The notes beneath the pieces were generated by a model that was not told the origin of the DNA, did no database searches, and saw nothing but the letters and a program-made list of their open reading frames with translations. Positions 1-4,591 of a DNA stretch of 5,604 bases are shown in pieces (the stretch's first letter is position 1; each line of letters starts with the position of its first letter). Source of the DNA: Candidatus Firestoneibacteriota bacterium (lineage in GTDB: Bacteria; Oederibacteriota; JAAXVQ01); the NCBI GenBank assembly GCA_013335425.1, contig JAAXVQ010000159.1:1-5604 (forward strand), written 5' to 3'. The position numbers were made by a program, and so were the translations under genes.

Positions 1-8
1 GGAGAAAG

Positions 9-60
9 TCCGACAGGCTCCTAGAGAAGGGATTCGGCAAAGCGTTTTTAGCCCGTCGGA
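9..60. repeat. imperfect inverted repeat in leader region
   Basis: The arms TCCGACAGGCT (9-19) and AGCCCGTCGGA (50-60) are complementary except for one A/C mismatch, giving an 11-bp stem around a 30-nt loop. The right arm is followed by AAAATCTTGACA. It could be a terminator or extragenic repeat belonging to whatever lies left of the window. No run of T follows directly, so a standard Rho-independent terminator is not clear. No recognisable gene lies in 1-148, although one plus-strand frame is open from base 2 to a TGA at 146-148. Confidence 0.4.
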
Positions 61-153
61 AAATCTTGACAAGCAACGAGCGTGGTTCGTCCCGGCATAC
101 GTTGAATGTTCTTGGCCTAAAATGCCGATGCCTTCCTCCAACCTCTGAAAAAC

Positions 154-188
154 TTGACAAAACCCGAGGACGCGTTTTATCGTGATAA
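154..188 (+). promoter_or_regulatory. putative sigma70 promoter with overlapping palindrome
   Basis: A perfect -35 box TTGACA (154-159) is followed, 18 nt later, by TATCGT (178-183), a 4/6 match to the -10 box. The -10 overlaps the palindrome TTATC-GT-GATAA (177-188), which could be an operator. The promoter would start transcription about 190, some 55 nt ahead of the gene at 245. The assignment rests only on sequence match and position. Confidence 0.45.
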
Positions 189-244
189 GCGGACTTTCCC
201 GGCGAGGATATTATTCATCGGCATGAAGCGGGGTGAACGGGTAC

Positions 245-802
245 ATGGCAAAAACCAAAGGCGTCGGATTGATCAATTGCAGAAACTACCTGCTCGAAAC
301 GTACGGCCAGGCCGGCTACGACCAAGTTTTGGCCGCCTTGAGCCCGGAAGATCGGAGCGTGTTGCAAAAACCGATTGTGACCGCCGCCTGGGTGGATTAC
401 GGCGTCTATCTGCGGTGGATGCTCACCGCCGACAAAGCCCTCGGCAAAGGGGACTTTGCGGTGGTGCATGAAATCAACCGCTATAGCGCCCGGAAAGACA
501 CGGGCGGCATTTACAAGTTTCTGCTGCGCATCATCTCCACCGAAACCATCATCTCCAACGCGGCCGGCGCCTGGCGGCAGTTCTACGACACGGGGAAGTT
601 TGCTGTGGTTGTCAAGGAACACCACCGGTTTGTGTTCGAGGTGACGGAGTTCCCGGACATCCCGCTCCATCACGACCAGGAGAACAGCCCCTATCTGGAC
701 GAACTGCTGCGCCTCTGCGGCGGGCGCAACACCAAGGTCACCCACCCCAAATGCATCGCCCGGGGTGACGCTTCCTGCATTTGGGAAATGAAGTGGGAAT
801 AA
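245..802 (+). CDS. V4R/TIGR02265-like solo ligand-binding protein
   Basis: This encodes 185 residues from ATG 245, chosen because GGGGTGA (230-236) is a good ribosome site 8 nt upstream; an in-frame GTG at 233 is the alternative. The body is predicted mainly helical (NYLLETYGQAGYDQVLAAL, then SPEDRSVLQKPI and a GGIYKFLLRI segment at residues 88-96). It ends in a beta-rich part with C170-IARGDAS-C178-IWEMKW. This Cys-x3-Gly-Asp-x2-Cys ending and the overall order resemble V4R (4-vinyl reductase-like) and TIGR02265/DUF2378 proteins, small-molecule or redox-sensing folds best known from myxobacteria and other deltaproteobacteria. No output domain, signal peptide or membrane segment is visible, so it acts as a free cytoplasmic protein. 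The two cysteines could hold a metal or form a disulfide, which is inference. Its ligand and target are unknown. It is a single-gene unit, separated from the next gene by 120 nt. Family placement is from memory of the pattern and is moderate. Confidence 0.7.
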   Translation: MAKTKGVGLINCRNYLLETYGQAGYDQVLAALSPEDRSVLQKPIVTAAWVDYGVYLRWMLTADKALGKGDFAVVHEINRYSARKDTGGIYKFLLRIISTETIISNAAGAWRQFYDTGKFAVVVKEHHRFVFEVTEFPDIPLHHDQENSPYLDELLRLCGGRNTKVTHPKCIARGDASCIWEMKWE

Positions 803-865
803 GCAGGACGGCGAATTTTTAGAGAAACGGCAATGGCTGGGAAGGTTTATGTGTCCATGGCTAGG

Positions 866-906
866 TTGACAAGTGGGTGACAGTTATGTATAGTAAAGTG
901 TGACAG
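866..906 (+). promoter_or_regulatory. toxin-antitoxin operon promoter with direct repeats
   Basis: TTGACA (866-871), a 17-nt spacer and TATAGT (889-894) form a near-consensus sigma70 promoter. Two copies of GTGACAG (877-883 and 900-906) lie 23 nt apart and flank the -10 box. The -35 box shares the TGACA core (867-871). Repeats astride the promoter are where a Phd/YefM antitoxin or its complex with the toxin would bind to repress its own operon. The promoter is well supported; the operator role is inferred. Confidence 0.7.
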
Positions 907-922
907 AAAGGAGCTGATTCCT

Positions 923-1213
923 ATGCGGTTTGTACCCGTTCGGGATTTTCGCGGCAAATCCGGGCAGGTTTGGAAACAATTGGAACTGGAAAAAAACATG
1001 GTTATAACCTCCAACGGAAAACCCATTGCCTTGGTCACGAAAATTAAGGAAGACAAAATGGAGGAAACGCTGGCTTCGGTGCGGCGGATTATGGCACAAG
1101 ACGCCCTCAACGCCCTGCAACTGCAATCGGCCGCGAGAGGGTTGGATAAACTATCCGCTTTGGAAATTGAAAAAGAGATTTCCGAAGTGCGGAAGAAAAG
1201 ACCGAAATGCTGA
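923..1213 (+). CDS. Phd/YefM-family type II antitoxin
   Basis: This 96-residue protein starts at ATG 923 behind GAAAGGAG (906-913, 9-nt spacing). Residues 1-45 fit the Phd/YefM DNA-binding fold: a VPVRDFRG opening, then a helix (SGQVWKQLELEKN) and the hallmark strand pair MVITSNGKPIALV, equivalent to the 'xVTrnGkpvAvl' pattern of the family. Residues 50-96 are a charged, probably helical tail (EETLASVRRI, LEIEKEISEVRKKRPKC) of the kind that wraps the toxin and is disordered when free. It would neutralise the PIN toxin encoded next and repress the shared promoter. The genes overlap (toxin ATG at 1207, antitoxin stop at 1211-1213), so the two are translationally coupled. The pair is more A/T-rich than the operon at 2705-5134, in keeping with horizontal movement of such modules. 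Confidence 0.88.
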   Translation: MRFVPVRDFRGKSGQVWKQLELEKNMVITSNGKPIALVTKIKEDKMEETLASVRRIMAQDALNALQLQSAARGLDKLSALEIEKEISEVRKKRPKC

Positions 1214-1626
1214 TGGTTTTGGATACCAACGTGTTGGTATCGGGCTTGTTGTCGCCTTTCGGGGCACCCGCTGAAATCTTGAGAATGGTTGTAAATGAGG
1301 AATTGCGGTTGTGTTATGACGCCAGGATATTGGACGAGTATCTGGAGGTTTTAGCGCGCCCCAAGTTTGAGTTTGAGAAAGATGATGTCGAGGCATTGTT
1401 GAATCAAATTAAACTCTCGGGCCAGCCCGTTTACGCCCTCCCGCTCGGTAAGCGTTTGGTACATAAAGCGGACGAACCTTTTCTGGAGGTTTTGCTTTCA
1501 GGGGAAGCGGAGTGCTTGGTTACCGGCAATTTAAAACATTTTCCGCAAGACCATAAGAGCAAGCTTCGGATTCTTAGTCCGTCGGATTTCATGACATTTT
1601 GGCGTAAGGGTAGGTTAAGCCGTTAA
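1207..1626 (+). CDS. PIN-domain toxin (COG1569/TIGR00305 type)
   Basis: This 139-residue protein spans nearly a whole PIN domain, a Mg-dependent single-strand RNase in toxin-antitoxin systems. Visible hallmarks are VLDTNVLVSGLL with the first catalytic aspartate D6, then LDEYLEVLARPKF with acidic E44. KADEPFLEVLLSGEAECLVTGN follows, with D89 and, at the usual fourth acidic position, N108 in TGNLKHFP. The TGN-x2-HFP form is, as I recall, common in COG1569/TIGR00305 members, so it does not imply an inactive enzyme. Two starts are possible. ATG 1207 overlaps the antitoxin by 7 nt. ATG 1213 forms a TGATG stop-start junction and would give the family-typical MVLDTNVLVSG start. Neither has a strong ribosome site, so translation probably depends on antitoxin translation. 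A perfect dyad lies at 1222-1241, codons 6-12. The terminator at 1663 closes the operon. RNA target unknown. Confidence 0.88.
   Translation: MLMVLDTNVLVSGLLSPFGAPAEILRMVVNEELRLCYDARILDEYLEVLARPKFEFEKDDVEALLNQIKLSGQPVYALPLGKRLVHKADEPFLEVLLSGEAECLVTGNLKHFPQDHKSKLRILSPSDFMTFWRKGRLSR
1222..1241. repeat. perfect 9-bp palindrome inside toxin start
   Basis: GATACCAAC (1222-1230) and GTTGGTATC (1233-1241) are exact reverse complements around GT. In mRNA this is an 8-bp hairpin with a CGTG tetraloop, 15 nt after ATG 1207 and 9 nt after ATG 1213. It could slow ribosome entry on the toxin or act as a DNA operator. It also encodes the conserved DTNVLVS motif, so it may be coincidental. Confidence 0.6.
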
Positions 1627-1662
1627 GTTGCGGATCGCTGCCGACGTAAACGGCGTTGCCCG

Positions 1663-1702
1663 ACAGAAAAGCCGGCCCAACAGGGGCCGGCTTTTCTGTT
1701 TG
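1663..1702. terminator. bidirectional Rho-independent terminator
   Basis: ACAGAAAAGCCGGCCC (1663-1678) pairs perfectly with GGGCCGGCTTTTCTGT (1684-1699), a 16-bp stem with loop AACAG. The GC-rich core GCCGGCCC is flanked by A-rich DNA on the left and by TTTTCTGTTT on the right, so it can stop transcription from both sides. On the plus strand it ends the toxin-antitoxin operon, 36 nt past its stop codon. On the minus strand it would end transcripts arriving from the SDR remnant. Confidence 0.88.
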
Positions 1703-1858
1703 TGGGAGAAGGGGCGTCCTGCCTCTAGAAGACAAAGACCGGATTGCCTCGCGCCTTATGTTTTTCAGGTGCGGGTGCGCACGGCTTGTTCTTCGACTTG
1801 CCGAATCGCACCCGCGAGCATACCTTCAGGATTTGATAAAAGACGATGGCCATTGCGT
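1700..1858. other. intergenic stretch with a stem-loop, no recognised gene
   Basis: GCGGGTGCG (1771-1779) pairs exactly with CGCACCCGC (1807-1815). Inside it CGGC (1782-1785) can pair with GCCG (1800-1803), giving a two-part stem with no T-run. A minus-strand frame from ATG 1851-1853 encodes 42 residues (MAIVFYQILKV...RGNPVFVF) but has no ribosome site and resembles nothing I know, so it is not called as a gene. Confidence 0.4.
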
Positions 1859-2218
1859 TTAGTCGGCCAACGTCGGCGTGCCGTGTATATAAGTTTTTTC
1901 CGGCAGCTGGTTGACGATGAAATGGGCGACATCTCCCCGGGCGATGCTCAACCCTCCGTGCGGTGCAAACCTCGGCGATACCCGATATTTCCCGCGGGGC
2001 GCGTTGTCCGTCAAGGCGGTGGGGCGCACGACGGTCCAATCGATGTCTCCGGCGGATAAAAGATATTCTTCCGACCGTTTCATGTCCGCATAGAGCCGGC
2101 GATAGAGGGGTTTGAAAATCCAGTTGTAAAACCACAGGAAAGACGGGTCGGTTTCTTCCACGCCTTGAGAGGTTATGCAAAGCAGGCGTTTCACATGATG
2201 TTTGCGCATGGCCGGCAC
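1859..2218 (-). pseudogene. N-terminally truncated NAD(P)H-binding SDR/NmrA-like protein
   Basis: On the minus strand this is the C-terminal half (about 120 residues) of an NAD(P)H-binding Rossmann protein of the PF13460/NmrA-like atypical SDR type. Recognisable are VPAMRKHHVKRLLCITSQGV, equivalent to the 'iieAmkkhgVkRlvyvSS' strand and helix, and a YADMKRSEEYLLSAGDIDWTVVRP segment with the hallmark 'DWTivRP'. LTDNAPRGKYRV and the terminal ISRADVA-like SIARGDVAHFIVNQL follow. Family members have about 200-215 residues. The first 90-100, including the GxxGxxG nucleotide-binding loop, are missing. Upstream of VPAM the minus-strand frame stays open but reads only the antisense of the AraC fragment. 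The remaining coding frame has no internal stop, so the break looks fairly recent. Without the cofactor loop it cannot be an active oxidoreductase. A translated fragment from the ATG at 2207-2209 is possible but unlikely to work. Confidence 0.75.
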
Positions 2219-2476
2219 GCCCGGCTTTTTCAAAACGAATTGAAAATCAGCATTTTTGAATACCTGCGGATTTACCGGTTGCTGATGATGACGGTTTTGC
2301 TCATCACCAAACCCGAAAAAAACATCGCCGCGGCCGCTTTCGAAAGCGGTTTCGATTCGCTCTCGACGCTTTACAAAGGGTTCCATAAATATTTCGGCAT
2401 ATCCCCGAAAGCGTTCAAGCGCGGCAGCGCCGCGTCGGTCGCGTCCTTGAGCATCACGCGGGCCAGTGCAGGGTAG
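2219..2476 (+). pseudogene. AraC-family regulator remnant (C-terminal HTH domain)
   Basis: The plus-strand frame from about 2222 reads RLFQNELKISIFEYLRIYRL, then an altered helix LLMMTVLLITKPEKNIAAAAFESGF, then DSLSTLYKGFHKYFGISPKAFKR. This is the second part of an AraC/XylS DNA-binding domain: 'lsrlFkketGmsf.eYl...Rl..A..lL..t...i.eIAfesGF.s.StfyrgFkkyfGiSPkaFr'. The second helix-turn-helix and the GISPKAF signature are intact. The first HTH and the whole ligand-binding N-terminus (some 200 residues) are missing. The TTG at 2165 and codons up to 2218 lie antisense in the SDR remnant and are not AraC sequence. The tail after KAFKR (to TAG 2474-2476) is longer than usual. AraC regulators are often divergent from an oxidoreductase gene, which is exactly the geometry of these two remnants. 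Confidence 0.75.
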
Positions 2477-2611
2477 CCGCCTGCGTTTAACCATCCCTTG
2501 GCCATGGGTTGACGGTAAAAATCTCCGGTTGCCCTGCACCAGACCTTGGCAAAAACGTGCCGGTTGTTTTTGCCCCTAAGGGGCGCGGTTTTAGGGAGGG
2601 GACTTAGGTCT
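2477..2611. other. intergenic region with weak hairpins
   Basis: No gene is recognised here. GGCAAAAAC (2548-2556) pairs with GTTTTTGCC (2566-2574) around a 9-nt loop, and GCCCC-TAA-GGGGC (2572-2584) makes a short second stem that competes for the same bases. Either may be a terminator remnant for the AraC gene, but neither has a clean GC stem followed by a T-run. A minus-strand frame remains open through this stretch (see findings). Confidence 0.35.
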
Positions 2612-2644
2612 TTGGAACATATGCACCAAACTATATGGTATAGT
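2612..2644 (+). promoter_or_regulatory. putative promoter and palindrome of the tail-collar operon
   Basis: TTGGAA (2612-2617, 4/6 to -35), 16 nt, then TATGGT (2634-2639, 4/6 to -10) is the best promoter match. A better -10, TATAGT (2639-2644), lacks a good -35. The palindrome ACTATA-TGG-TATAGT (2630-2644) covers this area and could be an operator. Transcription would begin near 2646-2652, at the edge of the heptamer repeat. Confidence 0.4.
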
Positions 2645-2649
2645 AGCGA

Positions 2650-2684
2650 TGGAAAATGGAAAATAGAGAGTAGAAAATAGAAAA
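2650..2684. repeat. tandem 7-nt repeat in the operon leader
   Basis: Five consecutive heptamers run TGGAAAA, TGGAAAA, TAGAGAG, TAGAAAA, TAGAAAA without a gap. They end 4 nt before the AGGAGG ribosome site (2689-2694) of the acetyltransferase gene. The tract is purine-rich on the plus strand. Such short tandem arrays can change copy number by slipped-strand pairing. Here they would alter the 5' leader, not the reading frame. Confidence 0.7.
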
Positions 2685-2704
2685 AGATAGGAGGCCTAGT
2701 TGGG

Positions 2705-3193
2705 TTGAAAAACTGCGCTGCTTTGCGTCCTGCGTCCGCAGAAGATCAGGAGTTTTTATTTCAAGTCTATGCCTCCACCCGCGCCGAGGAAATGACGGGC
2801 ACGGGTTGGCCGGATGACGAGATTGAACTTTTCCTGCGCATGCAATTCGATTTGCAGCAGAAACACTATCAGGCGCATTATCCGGGGGCGGATTTCCAGG
2901 TGATATGGGCCGACACCCGGCCTATCGGCCGGCTCTATGTGCACCGGACGGCGTCCGAGATTCGGATCATGGATATCGCCTTGTTGCCCGAACAGCGGCG
3001 GCAAGGCATCGGCACGGAACTTTTGCTGACGTTGATCGGGGAGTCGGAAGCCAAGGGCATACCCTTAACCCTGCATGTGGAAGGCAACAATCCGATACGC
3101 GCCTATTACGCGCGTCTGGGCTTTGTGCCGGGCGAGTCGCGGGGCATATATTGCTTCATGGAACGGCGCCCGGGCGCCTTGGCCGGGGAGTGA
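2705..3193 (+). CDS. GNAT-family N-acetyltransferase
   Basis: This 162-residue protein starts at TTG 2705, selected because AGGAGG (2689-2694) lies 10 nt upstream and no in-frame ATG or GTG is near. It has the acetyl-CoA-dependent GNAT fold: strand beta4 (EIRIMDIALLPE, residues 85-96), the pyrophosphate-binding motif A Q97-RRQGIG-103, and the motif-B region with N128-NP and AYYARLGF (133-140). The C-terminal FMERRP strand completes the domain. Its length is typical. The acceptor could be a small molecule or a protein amine and cannot be read from the sequence. It is the first gene of the operon, 24 nt ahead of the DUF6916-like gene. As I recall, this kind of GNAT gene recurs beside DUF6916 and MdpB-like collar genes, which suggests it modifies one of those proteins or its partner; that is inference. 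No export signal is seen, so it acts in the cytoplasm. Confidence 0.88.
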   Translation: MKNCAALRPASAEDQEFLFQVYASTRAEEMTGTGWPDDEIELFLRMQFDLQQKHYQAHYPGADFQVIWADTRPIGRLYVHRTASEIRIMDIALLPEQRRQGIGTELLLTLIGESEAKGIPLTLHVEGNNPIRAYYARLGFVPGESRGIYCFMERRPGALAGE

Positions 3194-3217
3194 AAATATT
3201 TCAACAAGGAGGTTGGG

Positions 3218-3520
3218 ATGCTTGAACGTTTGCAGCAAAAAGATTTTGCGCAAAACGTCAACAGCAGGTTCAAGGTCAGGACCAAAGACGGGGAGGTTGC
3301 GGAAATGACCCTGGTGGCCGTGACCGGCAGGGAAGACGAGGCCACGGAAACATTTTCGCTTCTCTTCAAAGCCCTCACGCCCGGGGTGCTGGCGCACGAT
3401 ACGCATGCGGTGACGCACGACACGCTGGGGACCTTTGATTTGTTTCTGGGCCCGGTGGTCACCGGCAAGACCGACGGCGTGTACTACCAAGCCGTCTTCA
3501 GCCGACTCAAGAGCAGGTAA
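3218..3520 (+). CDS. DUF6916-like small protein
   Basis: This 100-residue protein starts at ATG 3218 behind AAGGAGG (3206-3212, 5-nt spacing), the strongest ribosome site type in the window. It begins LERLQQKDFAQNVNSRFKV, followed by alternating strands: EMTLVAVTGRE, TFSLLFKALTP, THDTLGTFDLFLGPVV and a final GVYYQAVFSRL. The pattern 'FSLlFrGp...l.q.tY.l.Hd.LG.f.LFlvPv....  .YeAvFnr' matches what I know as DUF6916, a small beta-rich family of unknown function found next to tail-collar genes. It has no signal peptide, cysteine or membrane segment. It lies between the acetyltransferase and the first collar gene (19 nt), and its high translation signal suggests it is made in quantity, perhaps as a structural partner or chaperone of the collar proteins. 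The family name is from memory; the function is unknown. Confidence 0.75.
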   Translation: MLERLQQKDFAQNVNSRFKVRTKDGEVAEMTLVAVTGREDEATETFSLLFKALTPGVLAHDTHAVTHDTLGTFDLFLGPVVTGKTDGVYYQAVFSRLKSR

Positions 3521-3539
3521 CTATTTTTTAGGAGGGGAC

Positions 3540-4064
3540 ATGTCAGATCAATACGTTGGCGAAATTCGCATGTTCGGCGGGCCTTATGCCCCGGAAGGCT
3601 GGATGTTTTGTTGGGGAGGGCTGCTGCCCGTCACGGAGTACACCAACTTGTTCGCCGTGCTGGGAACGCGTTACGGCGGCGATGGGCACACCACTTTCGG
3701 CCTCCCGGATTTGCGCGGCCGCGTGGCCGTGGGACAGGGAAACGGCGCCGGGTTGACCCCGCGGCAGCTCGGGCAGACGTTCGGCACCGAAACCGTGGCC
3801 TTGCAGCCCAATGACAGCAGTCATGGACATACCCTGATGGTTTCCCAAGACGCCACCGGTTCGGCGGATCCTTTGACGCGGGTGCTGGGCGCCGTGCCCG
3901 GAGGCGGGAACAATCTTTACCGCACCGATGCCGCGGCCACGACCGCCCTGGATGCATCTTCGGTGGGCGCTCTGGGACAAGGTCACGCCCACAACAATAT
4001 GATGCCCGGCCTGGGCATCAACTATATCATAGCCCTCGACGGCATTTTCCCCACGCGGGATTAA
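3540..4064 (+). CDS. phage tail-collar / microcystin-dependent-like protein (copy 1)
   Basis: This 174-residue protein starts at ATG 3540 after AGGAGGGG (3530-3537). Residues 5-62 form a tail-collar domain (PF07484): YVGEIRMFGGPYAPEGWMFC with W21 and C24, then LFAVLGTRYGGDGHTTFGLPDLRGRV. The middle holds GLTPRQLGQTFGTETVAL and the histidine pair H95-G-H97 ('sHgHt'), which in tail fibres can bind metal. A glycine- and alanine-rich variable part (residues 105-145) precedes the closing H149-A-H151-NNMMPGLGINYIIALDGIFP. Members are called MdpB-like or microcystin-dependent after the Microcystis proteins. They resemble short tail-fibre tips, suggesting surface or particle-end binding. This copy departs from its two sisters at the end, with NYIIALDG where they have NYCIALQG. 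No export signal is seen. It is cotranscribed with copies 2 and 3 (13 nt to copy 2). Confidence 0.85.
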   Translation: MSDQYVGEIRMFGGPYAPEGWMFCWGGLLPVTEYTNLFAVLGTRYGGDGHTTFGLPDLRGRVAVGQGNGAGLTPRQLGQTFGTETVALQPNDSSHGHTLMVSQDATGSADPLTRVLGAVPGGGNNLYRTDAAATTALDASSVGALGQGHAHNNMMPGLGINYIIALDGIFPTRD

Positions 4065-4077
4065 CAGGAGACTCATT

Positions 4078-4569
4078 ATGGCGGAACCTTTTATCGGTGA
4101 AATCCGTACTTTTGCTTTTGATTACGCACCCGCCGGCTGGGCCTTGTGCGCCGGCCAGGTGCTCAACATCACTCAGAATCAGACGCTCTTCTCTTTGCTG
4201 GGAAATCGATACGGGGGCGACGGCGTCGCGACGTTCGGTTTGCCGGATTTGCAGGGGAGAGTGCCGCGGCATAAGAGCGCAGCCGACAGCTATGGTCAAA
4301 AAGCCGGCGCCGAGACCATGCTTTTAACCCAGGAGTATCTGCCGGCGCACTCGCACGAGCTGCGGTTTAAAAACCAAGCCCCTACGACCAACAACCCCGG
4401 TCAAAATGTCCTGGGGACGGCCGCCCTTTACGCGGACGTGAAAAACATCAAGACCATGGCCCCCAACGCCTTGGCACCCACGGCCGGGCAGGCGCACAAC
4501 AACCTGCAACCCTCGTTGGTGCTCAATTACTGCATTGCCTTGCAGGGGATTTTTCCTCCCCGGTCCTAA
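4078..4569 (+). CDS. phage tail-collar / microcystin-dependent-like protein (copy 2)
   Basis: This 163-residue protein starts at ATG 4078 after AGGAG (4066-4070, 7-nt spacing). The collar domain is complete: FIGEIRTFAFDYAPAGWALC (W21, C24), then ITQNQTLFSLLGNRYGGDGVATFGLPDLQGRV to residue 62. It is the shortest of the three because the GLTPRxxG segment is replaced by RHKSAADSYGQ before AGAETMLLT. The histidine pair H91-S-H93 is kept. The variable region (about 97-135) differs fully from the other copies, and the C-terminus returns to the conserved H140-NNLQPSLVLNYCIALQGIFPPRS. Its N- and C-terminal ends match copy 3 closely, at the DNA level too (30 of 32 bases, 4525-4556 against 5090-5121). 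The variable middle probably decides binding, as in tail-fibre tips; this is inference. Confidence 0.85.
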   Translation: MAEPFIGEIRTFAFDYAPAGWALCAGQVLNITQNQTLFSLLGNRYGGDGVATFGLPDLQGRVPRHKSAADSYGQKAGAETMLLTQEYLPAHSHELRFKNQAPTTNNPGQNVLGTAALYADVKNIKTMAPNALAPTAGQAHNNLQPSLVLNYCIALQGIFPPRS

Positions 4570-4591
4570 AAAATAACAAAGGAGGTTGATC

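Noticed and set aside
115..136. Sigma54-like -24/-12 promoter around TTGGCC...TGCC
   Set aside because: The GG-to-GC spacing is 8 nt instead of the required 10.
215..745. Long minus-strand open frame opposite the V4R-like gene
   Set aside because: It is antisense to a plus-strand gene with a family-like sequence, has no ribosome site and no recognisable motif.
1214..1626. Inactive toxin because N108 replaces the fourth acidic residue
   Set aside because: As I recall, the TGN-x2-HFP form is common in the COG1569/TIGR00305 PIN family, and the other acidic residues are present.
1628..2059. Plus-strand open frames across the terminator and the SDR remnant
   Set aside because: They read through the terminator hairpin and the antisense of the SDR coding frame, with arginine- and proline-rich composition typical of spurious frames.
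2219..2539. The minus-strand frame of the SDR remnant continuing upstream to an ATG near 2539, giving a 226-residue protein
   Set aside because: The added N-terminal part is the antisense of the AraC fragment and of unrelated intergenic DNA and has no Rossmann nucleotide-binding loop. It does not restore the missing domain.
2650..2684. CRISPR-like interpretation of the repeat tract
   Set aside because: Units are 7 nt and contiguous with no spacers.
3065..3490. Minus-strand frames opposite the GNAT end and the DUF6916-like gene
   Set aside because: Antisense shadows of two well-supported genes, without motifs or ribosome sites.
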